A stretch of 64,000 bases of DNA from Paenibacillus glacialis (GTDB lineage Bacteria; Bacillota; Bacilli; Paenibacillales; Paenibacillaceae): positions 186,001 to 250,000 of the forward strand of contig NZ_LVJH01000002.1 in the NCBI RefSeq assembly GCF_001637205.1, in the 5' to 3' direction. Positions 53,495 through 63,130 of this stretch are shown piece after piece. Within the stretch, counting starts at the first letter, position 1, and every line of letters starts with the position of its first letter. The notes beneath the pieces were generated by a model, which was given only the letters and a program-made list of their open reading frames with translations, did no database searches and was not told the DNA's origin. Made by a program: the position numbers and the translations under genes.

Positions 53495-54187
53495 ACTCGA
53501 TGACTCTTCATCGGCAAATTTAAAGGTTCTAGCCTTATATAGAAATGGCGTTCCCACAGCAGTTAATACAAACTTAATAATATAAGTAGTTAATAATATT
53601 TCTACCCAGACATTCCATCCATAATCAGGTATTGAAAAGGCAATTAAACAAAAGACTAATGTATCCACAAAAGAGCTGATCATCGTACTTCCATTATTAC
53701 GTATCCAGAAATGCTCAGGCTTCGGATAGAACTTGCGAATCCAGCTGTACAACCTCACATCGAGGAACTGACTTACGAAGTATGCGGTAAGACTACCCAA
53801 AGCTAGTCTTGGCATAAGTCCAAAGATCTTCTCCAGAGGTTCTTGAGCAAAATCTCCAGCTGACGGAGTAAAGAAAAGTGCCATCTGCATAATGACTGTT
53901 GTCATTAATAAGGTAAAGAAGCCGAACCAGACAGCTTTACGAGCTTCTTCCTTACCATATCTCTCATTTAGCAGATCGCTAGTCATATATAGACTCACAT
54001 ACATCGTGTTGCCTAAAGTCATAACGATGCCAAACATATCAATCGTTTTGGTTACCTGAATATTAGCAATTACCGTGGCAACCCCAATCCATGCATAGAG
54101 ACCTTTTTTACCAAAAAGGCGGTAGCATAGCAGGAAAAGCGAAAAGTTGACGAGCACATATACAATGCCCCATCCAAAATTAAACAT
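53483..54187 (-). CDS. yhhQ: queuosine precursor transporter (YhhQ family)
   Basis: 234 residues, about six membrane segments. NTMYVSLYMTSDLLNERYGKEEARKAVWFGF and SMLYSWIRK-type middle (DVRLYSWIRKFYP) with SSFVDTLVFCLIAFS match the VUT/YhhQ family (TIGR00697) that imports queuosine precursors. A preQ1-I riboswitch precedes it, strong support. The last residues (YID) and the stop codon fall inside the 93-bp repeat at 53402-53494, so the C-terminus was probably altered by repeat insertion. Confidence 0.9.
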   Translation of the reverse strand: MFNFGWGIVYVLVNFSLFLLCYRLFGKKGLYAWIGVATVIANIQVTKTIDMFGIVMTLGNTMYVSLYMTSDLLNERYGKEEARKAVWFGFFTLLMTTVIMQMALFFTPSAGDFAQEPLEKIFGLMPRLALGSLTAYFVSQFLDVRLYSWIRKFYPKPEHFWIRNNGSTMISSFVDTLVFCLIAFSIPDYGWNVWVEILLTTYIIKFVLTAVGTPFLYKARTFKFADEESSSYID

Positions 54188-54192
54188 GATTA

Positions 54193-54233
54193 ATCCTCCT
54201 AGTTTTGATACGCGGGATGGTTACGAACCGCGG
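54193..54233 (-). promoter_or_regulatory. preQ1-I riboswitch
   Basis: Minus-strand CCGCGGTTCGTAACCATC, CCCGCG, TATCAAAACTAGGAGG fits the preQ1-I aptamer: stem CGCGG/CCGCG, loop GTAACCATC, A-rich 3' tail folded back onto the stem. The tail runs straight into the AGGAGG ribosome binding site of the transporter gene, so ligand binding would block translation. Confidence 0.85.
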
Positions 54234-54308
54234 TTTCGAACGTCTACAACGATCAAAACATGTTCTACTGTAACACAGAAGATCTCAATTGCCTAGACTC
54301 CAACAAAA

Positions 54309-54335
54309 AAACCAAAGCAGAGGTTGCTTTGGTTT
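54309..54335 (-). terminator. terminator of the cystine symporter gene
   Basis: AAACCAAAGCA / TGCTTTGGTTT, 11-bp perfect arms, followed by a T-run on the minus strand. Confidence 0.85.
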
Positions 54336-54368
54336 CTCATTTCTTGAATACTTTAAGACTCTACATGC

Positions 54369-55763
54369 TTAAGCTTGTGCTGCATCTAAATCTATTTTGT
54401 CGTCATTATATACTTTGGGATCATTCTCTTTTAATATTTTGCTAGAAATAAGACCTGAAATCATGGAATCATTTACATTCAGTGCTGTACGTCCCATATC
54501 GATTAGAGGTTCGACAGAGATCAGTAGACCTGCTAATGCAACGGGTAGACCCATTGTAGAAAGTACGATAAGCGATGCAAAGGTAGCACCCCCACCAACT
54601 CCCGCTACACCAAAGGAACTAATCACAACAACCAAAATCAATTTCAGAATAAAACTCCAGCTTGTTGGATCTATACCTACTGTTGGAGCAATCATCACTG
54701 CAAGCATGGCTGGATAAATCCCAGCACAACCGTTCTGACCAATTGTAGCCCCGAAGGTAGCTGACAGATTTGCGATACCTTGCGATACGCCAAGTTTTCT
54801 CGTCTGAGTCTCTATATTAAGTGGAATGGCAGCTGCACTAGAGCGTGAAGTGAATGCGAATGTCAACGTAGGCAGAACCTTTTTCAGATAAACTAACGGG
54901 TTGAAACCAAACAGCGTTATCAATATTAAATGAATAATAAACATAACAATCAAAGCTACATAAGAAGCGAGTACGAAATTAATCAGTTTTAATATTTCAT
55001 CAACATGGGTTGTAGCGATTGTCTTGGTGATCAACGCCAATATACCATATGGAGTCAGTCTCAATACTAGTGTAACCATACGCATCACAACCGCATAAAT
55101 TGCATCGATCAAATCACGGAAAATTTGAGCTTGCTTCGGTTTCTTACGATCTATCCCAAGAACAGCTACACCGATAAAGGCTGCGAAGATAACGACAGCA
55201 AGTGTAGAAGAACTACGAGCTCCCGTCATATCTGCAAATGGGTTTTTCGGTATGAACTCAAGCATTTGCTTTGGAATCGATTTGTGCTCGACATCTCCAA
55301 GCTTTTCTTCTAATTTCAAGCCCTGTGCCTGTTCTCTGTCACCGCTCTGAATTTCTATTGCCTTTAAATCAAAGGTCCGGGTGGTCATAATACTAACAGA
55401 TGCCGCGATCGCTGTGGTAAGTAGAAGAACTGCAATAATAGAAAAACTCATTTTCCCAAGATTCTTAACACCATTCAAATTCATGATAGCAGAAATGATC
55501 GACACCATAATTAGCGGAATCACGATCATTTGAAGCAGTCCAACATAACCGTAGCCTACCAAGTTGAACCATTCAACGGACTTCCCTATGATATCAGAAT
55601 CAGGTTTGAAGAAGAATTGCAGGATAACTCCGAATACGATTCCAAGCCCTAATCCTGTAAATACACGTTTTGTGAAGGAAATATTTTTCTTTTGCATCCA
55701 TACTAGTAATCCTATCAGTACCAACATGACCACGATGTTAATAATAATCCATAAAGTATCCAT
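54369..55763 (-). CDS. tcyP: TcyP-like dicarboxylate/amino acid:cation symporter
   Basis: 464 residues, DAACS fold, starting MDTLWIIINIVVMLVLIGLL. TFAFTSRSSAAAIPLNIETQ is the serine-rich motif at hairpin 1, and ATFGATIGQNGCAGIYPAMLAVMIAP the conserved TM7 region. The GLGLGIVFGVILQFFF and hydrophilic insert (EIQSGDREQAQGLKLEEK) are typical of B. subtilis TcyP, an L-cystine importer. Substrate inferred from similarity only. Confidence 0.85.
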   Translation of the reverse strand: MDTLWIIINIVVMLVLIGLLVWMQKKNISFTKRVFTGLGLGIVFGVILQFFFKPDSDIIGKSVEWFNLVGYGYVGLLQMIVIPLIMVSIISAIMNLNGVKNLGKMSFSIIAVLLLTTAIAASVSIMTTRTFDLKAIEIQSGDREQAQGLKLEEKLGDVEHKSIPKQMLEFIPKNPFADMTGARSSSTLAVVIFAAFIGVAVLGIDRKKPKQAQIFRDLIDAIYAVVMRMVTLVLRLTPYGILALITKTIATTHVDEILKLINFVLASYVALIVMFIIHLILITLFGFNPLVYLKKVLPTLTFAFTSRSSAAAIPLNIETQTRKLGVSQGIANLSATFGATIGQNGCAGIYPAMLAVMIAPTVGIDPTSWSFILKLILVVVISSFGVAGVGGGATFASLIVLSTMGLPVALAGLLISVEPLIDMGRTALNVNDSMISGLISSKILKENDPKVYNDDKIDLDAAQA

Positions 55764-55859
55764 TATGTGTGTCCCCCTAAATAAAGTGTATCGCTAAATA
55801 AATATGAATAGTCTTTCGATGTTTCATATCATAGCACATACCTTAGTAATTGGGTAGGA

Positions 55860-57461
55860 TTAATTTGATAACTTTTGATTAGTGGGTCTAATGCCCATAA
55901 GATCGTAGATTTGTTCCATATCAAGATGGCTGCGAACTACTTCAGCAACCCGGTCGAACTCCTGTTCTTTAAGCATGTTAGCGGTATATGTCTGACCTAA
56001 AGGTGTCAATCCTTTTTGCACACGAATACCGTCCAGCCAAGATCTTCGAAAGCTATCGTTATGAAATACGCCATGAAGATAAGTTCCCCACGTGCATCCA
56101 TCTTCCGTCCCCCAGCCTTCGTGTACACGATCCCCTGTTATTCGCTCCACTTGAAACAGTTGTGCCACATTATTCATATTCAAGCATGCTGTCTCACCCA
56201 TATGAATTTCGTAACCTTCAATCGGGGTAGCGTCCTGATTCTTATCAAGACTAAGCGGATGACCGAACGCTAATCTTCCTTTCACCCTCACAGTTGTTTT
56301 CTCTTTCAGAAAGGTCGTCGTAACCGGAAGAAAACCAAGTCCTACAGCGCTTCGAGGTTCACCACCCTCCACCGCAAAGGGATCCGTCAATATTTCGCCT
56401 AACATTTGATAACCACCACATATACCCACAAGTTGCTGTGTCCCTGATCTCATAGCTTCTGCTATTCCATCATCTAATCGCTGCATACGAAGAAAGTCCA
56501 GGTCCCCGATCGTATCCTTAGTCCCTGGTAGAATGATAACATCAGGGGAACCCAACTCTGAAAGTGACTTCACATATCGAACGGATACATCCTTCTCCTC
56601 ACGCAAGGGATCAATATCCGTAAAGTTAGAAATTCTCGGATATTGAATAACAGCGATATCAATCTCACGCTGATCCCCTACCTTCTTTCGTAGTGTATCT
56701 AATACGACAGAATCCTCCGCTTCAATCTTGATCTCTTCAATAAAAGGTAAGACACCAAGTACCGGAATGCCAGTACGTTCGGTAAGCCAGACAAGCCCTG
56801 GCTCAAGTAGCGAGACGTCCCCACGGAATTTATTAATAATGATGCCCTTCACCCTTTGCCGCTCATGGGGTTCTAAGAGTTCTAACGTGCCGACGATAAA
56901 GGCAAATACACCGCCCCGATCAATATCTGCGATTAACAGTACTGGAGCATCCGCCCAACCCGCTAAGTTCATATTGACGATGTCTCTGCTCTTTAAATTA
57001 ATCTCTGCCGGACTCCCAGCTCCTTCCATCACTACGACATCATACTGCTCGCGTAACCGATCTAACGCACTCATCACTATTTCTTTCGCTGTCGATAAGA
57101 ACTGATTACGATAATCGGATGCACTCATTTGTTGATAAGGTTCACCATGAACAACGATTTGTGAGAACATGTCTTTCACTGGCTTAATAAGTATAGGATT
57201 CATATCTGTTGTCGCCTTAATCCCACAAGCTTCGGCCTGAACACCTTGCGCACGGCCAATCTCTTTTCCGTCCTCCGTTACATAAGAGTTCAGAGCCATA
57301 TTTTGCGATTTATAGGGGGCTGTGAGATAACCATCTTGTGTGAAAATACGGCATAATGCTGTGGTAACGACACTCTTGCCTACATCTGAGGCTGTCCCTT
57401 GCAACATCAATACCCTTCCAAAAGAACCCTCATTCATCATGTGAGATTTGGATTTCTCCAT
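55860..57461 (-). CDS. cobQ: cobyric acid synthase
   Basis: 533 residues. N-terminal ATP-binding domain with MLQGTASDVGKSVVTTALCR, then a class I glutaminase domain with LVGICGGYQMLGE (catalytic Cys) and TYLHGVFHND (His). It amidates adenosylcobyrinic acid a,c-diamide. Last of the B12 gene set, 16 bases after cobS. The corrin ring synthesis genes are not in this window. Confidence 0.95.
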   Translation of the reverse strand: MEKSKSHMMNEGSFGRVLMLQGTASDVGKSVVTTALCRIFTQDGYLTAPYKSQNMALNSYVTEDGKEIGRAQGVQAEACGIKATTDMNPILIKPVKDMFSQIVVHGEPYQQMSASDYRNQFLSTAKEIVMSALDRLREQYDVVVMEGAGSPAEINLKSRDIVNMNLAGWADAPVLLIADIDRGGVFAFIVGTLELLEPHERQRVKGIIINKFRGDVSLLEPGLVWLTERTGIPVLGVLPFIEEIKIEAEDSVVLDTLRKKVGDQREIDIAVIQYPRISNFTDIDPLREEKDVSVRYVKSLSELGSPDVIILPGTKDTIGDLDFLRMQRLDDGIAEAMRSGTQQLVGICGGYQMLGEILTDPFAVEGGEPRSAVGLGFLPVTTTFLKEKTTVRVKGRLAFGHPLSLDKNQDATPIEGYEIHMGETACLNMNNVAQLFQVERITGDRVHEGWGTEDGCTWGTYLHGVFHNDSFRRSWLDGIRVQKGLTPLGQTYTANMLKEQEFDRVAEVVRSHLDMEQIYDLMGIRPTNQKLSN

Positions 57462-57476
57462 ATTTATCTCCCCCTC

Positions 57477-58289
57477 TTACATATGATTGTGCAACAGTAC
57501 TAACATAAGTAATGCCACAACTTCAAGTAATTCGTTGAGTGCTCCATAGGTATCCCCTGTTAATCCACCTAATGTTGCGTTTAACTTCTTTGCCATCCAT
57601 GTTCCTGCAGCCCAAGTTGCCAGAGGAAGTGTAATTAATCCAAATAGCGCTACCGTCCATGAAGAGCTGTCCATATAGATCAACGGTATTATCGATGCCG
57701 CGACTCCTGATAACACGGTCGCAATTAGAAACGTCGCCCATACCTGCCCTCTACCTAACCCATTAAAGTTCCCCCCAGCCAGACCCTCTTTTCCACGAGC
57801 CATAGGCCATGAAGCAATCGCATGAACCATGAACCAGCGACTCCAAATCAAAGGCAGCAGTAAAAGTCCTGAGTAGTCAAGACCATCTATGAGCAATGAA
57901 TAGATTAAAGAGAGCTTCAGCATGAGGAGGAGCACGCACGCTAACACACCCATGGCTCCTACGCGGCTATCCTTCATAATGTCTAACATCTGTTCACGAG
58001 AACGATAGCTTAAAACCCCATCGGCAGTGTCCATCCATCCATCTAAATGAAGTCCTCCTGTGAGTCCAATCCATAAGATAAGGGTCAAGACAGCAGCAGG
58101 TAGGGCTGGCAGTAAATACGAAAACCCTGTAGCCCCTGCCCACACGACTAGTCCAATAACCGCTCCTACAAGCGGATAGAACTTCACACTTTGACGAAAA
58201 AGCGCTGGTGAGTAATCTAGATGTGCATTCACAGGAAAACGTGATAGAAATTGAAAAGCGGCCGCAGCCGCTTGTCTCCACTTCATCAT
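57477..58289 (-). CDS. cobS: adenosylcobinamide-GDP ribazoletransferase
   Basis: 270 residues, hydrophobic, with about six or seven membrane helices. Its TGGLHLDGWMDTADG and DSRVGAMGVLACVLLLMLK motifs and the FLSRFPV start are typical CobS. It joins GDP-cobinamide to alpha-ribazole. Its ATG overlaps the cobU stop by four bases (ATGA). Confidence 0.95.
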   Translation of the reverse strand: MMKWRQAAAAAFQFLSRFPVNAHLDYSPALFRQSVKFYPLVGAVIGLVVWAGATGFSYLLPALPAAVLTLILWIGLTGGLHLDGWMDTADGVLSYRSREQMLDIMKDSRVGAMGVLACVLLLMLKLSLIYSLLIDGLDYSGLLLLPLIWSRWFMVHAIASWPMARGKEGLAGGNFNGLGRGQVWATFLIATVLSGVAASIIPLIYMDSSSWTVALFGLITLPLATWAAGTWMAKKLNATLGGLTGDTYGALNELLEVVALLMLVLLHNHM

Positions 58290-58858
58290 AATGTATACTC
58301 CCTACTCTTCAGCTCAATAGCAATACCCACCGTGACCAGGAAAGCTTCAGAACTACTTCTCGATATAGCCTGATTCATGAACCCTGCTAAATCCCGGTAT
58401 ATTCTTCCGAGAGCATATTCTGGTACAATGCCATCCCCAACTTCATTGGTTACCATGATCAAATCCCCTGGGTATTGTTGCACCTGTTCTACAAGGCGAA
58501 GAATCTCAGCTTTCACTTTCTCTTGCATATCCTTCTGTCCCTCATACGATAGAAGGATATTAGATAACCATAACGTAAGGCAGTCCACCAGAACCGTAGG
58601 AGCACTATCTTGTTCCCCAAGACTGTTCTCACGCCAATCGCTCAGAAGCTTCACTAACTGAAATGGTTCTTCCACATTACGCCATGGATAGTTGGCTTGA
58701 ATTCTTTGAAGCTGATGAAGAGCAATCCGCTCCTTCATCTCCTCATCGAAAGCTTGCGCCGTTGCGACATATATAGCTTCCTGCGATTTCGACATACATA
58801 ACTTCTCCGCAAAGCTACTCTTCCCGCTTCGTGCGCCACCTGTAACAAGTGTGATCAT
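58286..58858 (-). CDS. cobU: adenosylcobinamide kinase / guanylyltransferase
   Basis: 190 residues, P-loop VTGGARSGKSSFAEKL, YVATAQAFDEEMKERIALHQ, the DCLTLWLSN motif and VTNEVGDGIVPEYALGRIYRD near the end. Makes GDP-cobinamide for CobS. Its start overlaps the cobT stop (ATGA). Confidence 0.95.
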   Translation of the reverse strand: MITLVTGGARSGKSSFAEKLCMSKSQEAIYVATAQAFDEEMKERIALHQLQRIQANYPWRNVEEPFQLVKLLSDWRENSLGEQDSAPTVLVDCLTLWLSNILLSYEGQKDMQEKVKAEILRLVEQVQQYPGDLIMVTNEVGDGIVPEYALGRIYRDLAGFMNQAISRSSSEAFLVTVGIAIELKSREYTL

Positions 58859-59925
58859 TTCGTCTGTTCCTTGGTTTCACCAGACACGCCTGCACTTTCG
58901 AAGGTTGCCATTTCACTTACAATACGGCAAGCTGCATCCACAAGATGTAGACACAATACGCCACCTGTACCTTCGCCGATCCGCAAGTCTAATTCCAATA
59001 CAGGACGAAGACCCAACTCTTGTAATAACAATCGATGTCCCTGTTCATGAGAAGCATGCGACACAATCATGTAATCAGCGGATGCAGGACAGATCGCTTT
59101 AGCAAGTAATGCTGCTGCGCTAGAAATAAATCCATCTATAATGACTGGACAACCGTTTATTGCTGATCCAAGAATGACACCTACTAAACCTCCAATTTCA
59201 AGACCTCCAACCTTAGCAAGAACATCAATTGGATTACGCGGATCAGGGGCATTAATCTTCAACGCCTGTTCAACAACACCAATCTTATGCAGAAGGCGAG
59301 AATCATCGATTCCGGTTCCTCTTCCAACGGCATCCTGAACACTAATGCTTGAAAGAGCGCAAATTACCGCAGAACTTGCCGTCGTATTCCCAATACCCAT
59401 TTCGCCAGTTATAAATAATTGCACACCACGTTTAACAGCATCTTCGACTACCTGCATACCGACAAGTATTGATTGCTCCGCTTCCTCATAAGTCATGGCA
59501 GGACCTTGTGCCATATTCGCTGTACCATACCGGATTTTGCGCGATAGTAGATCGGGGTGGGACAAATCACTATTCACTCCAATATCCACACATACGACTT
59601 CCGCACCTGCTTGTCGAGCAAGAACGTTAACCGCCGCACCTCCTGCAAGGAAATTATGAATCATTTGAGGCGTAACTTCTTGTGGAAAGGCACTGATACC
59701 CTCCACACACACACCATGATCTCCTGCCATAATAATGACTTCTCTGTGGTCAAAAGAAGGCTTTACGCTTCCTGTGATACCAGCAAGCTGTATCGCCATA
59801 GACTCCAATTTACCCAAACTGCCCGGAGGAACAGTTAGATTACTTATATGTAATTTAGATGCCTGAATTGCAGCTTGATCAAGCCCACGGATTCTCCCAA
59901 TACGTTCCATAACTTCCTGACTCAT
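58855..59925 (-). CDS. cobT: nicotinate-nucleotide:dimethylbenzimidazole phosphoribosyltransferase
   Basis: 356 residues. VTPQMIHNFLAGGAAVNVLAR and TGEMGIGNTTASSAV are the conserved CobT motifs; the catalytic glutamate lies in LRIGEGTGGVLCLHL. It makes alpha-ribazole phosphate for the lower loop of B12. The gap to the upstream transporter gene holds the second 93-bp repeat. Confidence 0.95.
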   Translation of the reverse strand: MSQEVMERIGRIRGLDQAAIQASKLHISNLTVPPGSLGKLESMAIQLAGITGSVKPSFDHREVIIMAGDHGVCVEGISAFPQEVTPQMIHNFLAGGAAVNVLARQAGAEVVCVDIGVNSDLSHPDLLSRKIRYGTANMAQGPAMTYEEAEQSILVGMQVVEDAVKRGVQLFITGEMGIGNTTASSAVICALSSISVQDAVGRGTGIDDSRLLHKIGVVEQALKINAPDPRNPIDVLAKVGGLEIGGLVGVILGSAINGCPVIIDGFISSAAALLAKAICPASADYMIVSHASHEQGHRLLLQELGLRPVLELDLRIGEGTGGVLCLHLVDAACRIVSEMATFESAGVSGETKEQTK

Positions 59926-59956
59926 ATATCATTTCTCCTTTAATAATGTTCTTTAC

Positions 59957-60049
59957 TACATAGATTGAACTAAAGACCAAATCCCATATCCATGATCTTC
60001 TTTAGAGATGATTGAACTAGTGAGTGCAAACTTTTGTTCATTCTATATA
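59957..60049 (+). repeat. 93-bp palindromic dispersed repeat, copy 2
   Basis: Inverted arms ACATAGATTGAACTAAAG and CTTTTGTTCATTCTATATA (three mismatches between arms). It is aligned end to end with the reverse complement of copy 1 at about 86% identity. It lies inside the B12 operon, four bases past the stop codon of the transporter ATPase gene and 31 bases upstream of cobT. Confidence 0.8.
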
Positions 60050-60053
60050 CATT

Positions 60054-60830
60054 TCAAGTGCGGGATAAAAGTACTTGTGGAACCCCGCTTTTCGGGTGTT
60101 GTACGACCGCAGGATCAACTTTGTATACTCGTCGGATATTATCTTCCGTTAAGATCTCATCCGGTGTCCCTAGACCAACAACCTCCCCTTCTTGTAGTAC
60201 TAAGAGTTTATCACAGAATTGAGCTGCCAAATTCAAATCATGGAGTACAGCAATAACCGTGATTCCTGTCTCTTTGCGCCAGTTAGCAACCAATTCCATA
60301 AACTGAAGCTGATAATAGATATCTAGAAACGTTGTCGGTTCATCCAACAATAAAATTCGAGGTTCTTGTGCCATAACTTTACCTAAGGCAACGCGTTGCC
60401 TTTGTCCACCACTTAATTCATCTAATGGTCGATCACCCAGTTCCTGTAGCTGCAACTTATTCATGATGTCCTCAATGATAGTATCGGCATTGTCACCAAG
60501 GTCTCGTCCCATCCAGTCCTGAAATGGAAATCTCCCCATTTCGATTATATCTCTTACGGGAAAGCTAATCGCAGGAAGGCCATCCTGCTGAAGGACAGCC
60601 AACATCTGAGATAATTCTCGACGGCCGTACTTCGAGACATGATGGCCCCGAATCTTAAGTTCACCTGTAGTTATCTTGTCCACTCCAGAAATTAATTGGA
60701 GAAGAGTCGATTTACCACTACCATTAGGACCTATAATGCCCCACCATTCACCTTCTTGTATGGAACAGCTCACATTACGAAGTGCAGAAAATTCTCCATA
60801 CATTTTTGAAACATTATTCACATTGATCAT
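60054..60830 (-). CDS. btuD: B12/siderophore-type ABC transporter ATP-binding protein
   Basis: 258 residues. Walker A GPNGSGKST, signature LSGGQRQRVALGKV, Walker B RILLLDEPTTFLDI and the H-loop LHDLNLAAQF. The FecE/BtuD type. With the downstream cob genes, the BtuF-like binding protein and a cobalamin riboswitch, cobalamin or cobinamide uptake is much more likely than iron uptake. It overlaps the permease gene by four bases. Confidence 0.88.
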   Translation of the reverse strand: MINVNNVSKMYGEFSALRNVSCSIQEGEWWGIIGPNGSGKSTLLQLISGVDKITTGELKIRGHHVSKYGRRELSQMLAVLQQDGLPAISFPVRDIIEMGRFPFQDWMGRDLGDNADTIIEDIMNKLQLQELGDRPLDELSGGQRQRVALGKVMAQEPRILLLDEPTTFLDIYYQLQFMELVANWRKETGITVIAVLHDLNLAAQFCDKLLVLQEGEVVGLGTPDEILTEDNIRRVYKVDPAVVQHPKSGVPQVLLSRT

Positions 60831-61873
60831 ACCTTACCACCATTCCTTTGCTTCTTATTACGATACAACAGATATGCAAAGAACGGTGCACCTAGAAACG
60901 CAGTAACAATTCCAAGAGGAATCTCAATTGGAGCTAGGATAGAACGGGCAACCAAGTCACACCACATAGTGAAGATTGCACCTCCTATTGCTGATAACGG
61001 AATGATGAGTCGGTAATCAGGTCCTATAATCAATCTTACAATATGTGGCGTAACGAGGCCTACAAATCCAATCACACCCGATACAGACACAGCCGCTGCA
61101 GTAAGCAATGTAGATACAATTAACGTTACTAGCTTAAGTCTCTCTACATGAAGCCCCATATGTGCAGCCTGACGTTCACCGAGTGCTAATATATTCAAAG
61201 AACGTGCGCAACTCCAAATGACCACAAACCCAATGAGAACATATGGCAATAACATTAGCGTGTATGACCATCCTCGGAAACTAAGTCCGCCCATCGTCCA
61301 GAATAAAATTTCATTAACAGTCCCCTTCGACATCGCTGTTAGGAACGATACAATCGCTCCTAGAAATGATTGCATGACTACACCAGACAAAATTAAACTG
61401 TTGGTAGGGATCTTCCCACCATCACGCGCCAAAGATAATACACCCCAAAGCGTCAATATCCCTGTAAAAAAAGCAACCAAAGGGAGCGTCCATGCGCCCA
61501 CAAGTGAATACTGTATCCCGAAGAATATAAGAACCGCAGCTCCTACAGATGCACCTGAAGACACACCAAGGGTATATGGGTCAGCTAGAGGGTTTCGAAG
61601 CACTCCTTGAAATCCTGAACCGGCAACCGCAAGAGCTGCTCCGACCAACATTCCTAGAATAATTCGAGGCAATCGGACTTTTATCAATATTTGTTCAAAA
61701 GCAGGACTCCAAGTGGGCGTAATCGCATCTCCGATCCAAGGGATACGGTGCAATAGAATCTGTACAATATCCATCACCGGGAGCTTCACAGCCCCTATTC
61801 CCAGACAGAGTAGGAAGCTCGCGATAAGCAAGATTATCCCGAGTCCTCCATACCCAGCTAGTTTCTTACTCAT
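60827..61873 (-). CDS. btuC: B12/siderophore-type ABC transporter permease (FecCD family)
   Basis: 348 residues, about nine or ten membrane helices. RLPRIILGMLVGAALAVAGSGFQGVLRNPLADPYTLGVSSGASVGA is the conserved FecCD start, and GFVGLVTPHIVRLIIGPDYR the cytoplasmic ATPase contact loop. The start overlaps the binding protein stop by four bases. Substrate inferred from operon context. Confidence 0.88.
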   Translation of the reverse strand: MSKKLAGYGGLGIILLIASFLLCLGIGAVKLPVMDIVQILLHRIPWIGDAITPTWSPAFEQILIKVRLPRIILGMLVGAALAVAGSGFQGVLRNPLADPYTLGVSSGASVGAAVLIFFGIQYSLVGAWTLPLVAFFTGILTLWGVLSLARDGGKIPTNSLILSGVVMQSFLGAIVSFLTAMSKGTVNEILFWTMGGLSFRGWSYTLMLLPYVLIGFVVIWSCARSLNILALGERQAAHMGLHVERLKLVTLIVSTLLTAAAVSVSGVIGFVGLVTPHIVRLIIGPDYRLIIPLSAIGGAIFTMWCDLVARSILAPIEIPLGIVTAFLGAPFFAYLLYRNKKQRNGGKV

Positions 61874-62874
61874 GGCTTCACAAGTTCAGGATAGATCGCA
61901 CTTGCAATTTCTTTAAGACCTTCCGTCACACGTGGACCCGGACGACTAACTAGGTTATCATCTAATCCAAAAATAGCATTATTCTTAACAGCCGTTATTT
62001 GATCCCAGCCACTACGCGCTTTAAGAATTTCGTCTAATTTCTTCTTTGTCTTGTCATCAATTACATTTTTAGAGAACAGAATCACATCAGGATTATCATT
62101 AATGACTTTCTCTTCGCTGATTTCATACCATCCTGGCGTACCTGCGGCTACGTTAACACCACCAGCAAGATTAATTAACTCATCCATAAACTCACCACTA
62201 CCTACTGTCCAACCCAAAGAAAATTCAATATATACTTTCTTTTTCTGTTCAGGTGTAAGTGATTTAACCGCTTCTGTTACTTCATCTCGTTCTTGTTTCA
62301 TTTTATCCACAACGGTTTTGGCTTCTGCTTGATGATCTGTCATCTGACCGAACAATTCAATGTTTGCAATAACATCATCCACAGATTTAGGATCTGTCTT
62401 GAATACCGTAATTCCTAGATCACGTAGATGTTTCGCAGCTTCTGCACCCATCGAGATACCAGTTACTACGAGGTCGGGTTGTGCAGCAATCATTGCTTCC
62501 TCATTTGGATTATACAAACCACCCATTTTAGGCTTCGTTGTCGCAGCTGCTGGGTAATCATCGTAGTCAGATACCCCAACAATTTGAGCATCTAATCCTA
62601 ATGCAAACAAGCTTTCTGTCTCTGCAGGAGAGATGGATATAATCTTCTTTGGTGCCTCTTTAAAAGTAATTTCCTCACCTGTCGCATCCTTCACCGTTAG
62701 AGGATACACCGTTTTTGCACTTGCTTCTTCAACAGGTGGCGTCACCTGTTCAGTTGTTGTAGGTGTTGGCTCCGTTACTGTCTTCGATTCATTATTAACT
62801 CCACAAGCTGCGAGCGATAGTACCAACATGATCGCTAAGGCACCCGTAGTCCAATTCTTCCATATTTGTTTCAT
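61870..62874 (-). CDS. btuF: B12-binding lipoprotein (BtuF-like)
   Basis: 334 residues. Lipobox LSLAACGVNN with Cys near residue 24, followed by a Thr/Pro/Glu-rich linker (TVTEPTPTTTEQVTPP). The periplasmic_binding_2 fold is visible in ISISPAETESLFALGLDAQIVGVSDY, LYNPNEEAMIAAQPDLVVTG and SRPGPRVTEGLKEIA. First gene after the cobalamin riboswitch and terminator, so its expression should fall when B12 is plentiful. Confidence 0.9.
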   Translation of the reverse strand: MKQIWKNWTTGALAIMLVLSLAACGVNNESKTVTEPTPTTTEQVTPPVEEASAKTVYPLTVKDATGEEITFKEAPKKIISISPAETESLFALGLDAQIVGVSDYDDYPAAATTKPKMGGLYNPNEEAMIAAQPDLVVTGISMGAEAAKHLRDLGITVFKTDPKSVDDVIANIELFGQMTDHQAEAKTVVDKMKQERDEVTEAVKSLTPEQKKKVYIEFSLGWTVGSGEFMDELINLAGGVNVAAGTPGWYEISEEKVINDNPDVILFSKNVIDDKTKKKLDEILKARSGWDQITAVKNNAIFGLDDNLVSRPGPRVTEGLKEIASAIYPELVKP

Positions 62875-62968
62875 TATTTTTCTCTCCCCTTTTCTTCGTT
62901 TCTTTCATGTTTGAGATGCTCCACTTGTTGTTTCAATGATTTATCTTTGCGAAAATCTACACATACGC

Positions 62969-63008
62969 AAAAAAACCTGATCCTCTTGTTATCAGACAAG
63001 AATCAGGG
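62969..63008 (-). terminator. riboswitch-linked terminator
   Basis: AACCTGATCCTCTTGT / ACAAGAATCAGG with a short loop; on the minus strand it ends in TTTTTTTGCG. It lies between the cobalamin aptamer and btuF, so it is probably the expression platform. Confidence 0.8.
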
Positions 63009-63130
63009 ATTACGTCAATACGGGTTTCATGGTACTCACCATAAACATCCGCAGGCTATGTACCGAAATAAATCAGAGGCACTTCCACAAGCCAAACGTA
63101 ATCCTTTCCTCGAAGGACCGTCGTACTTCT

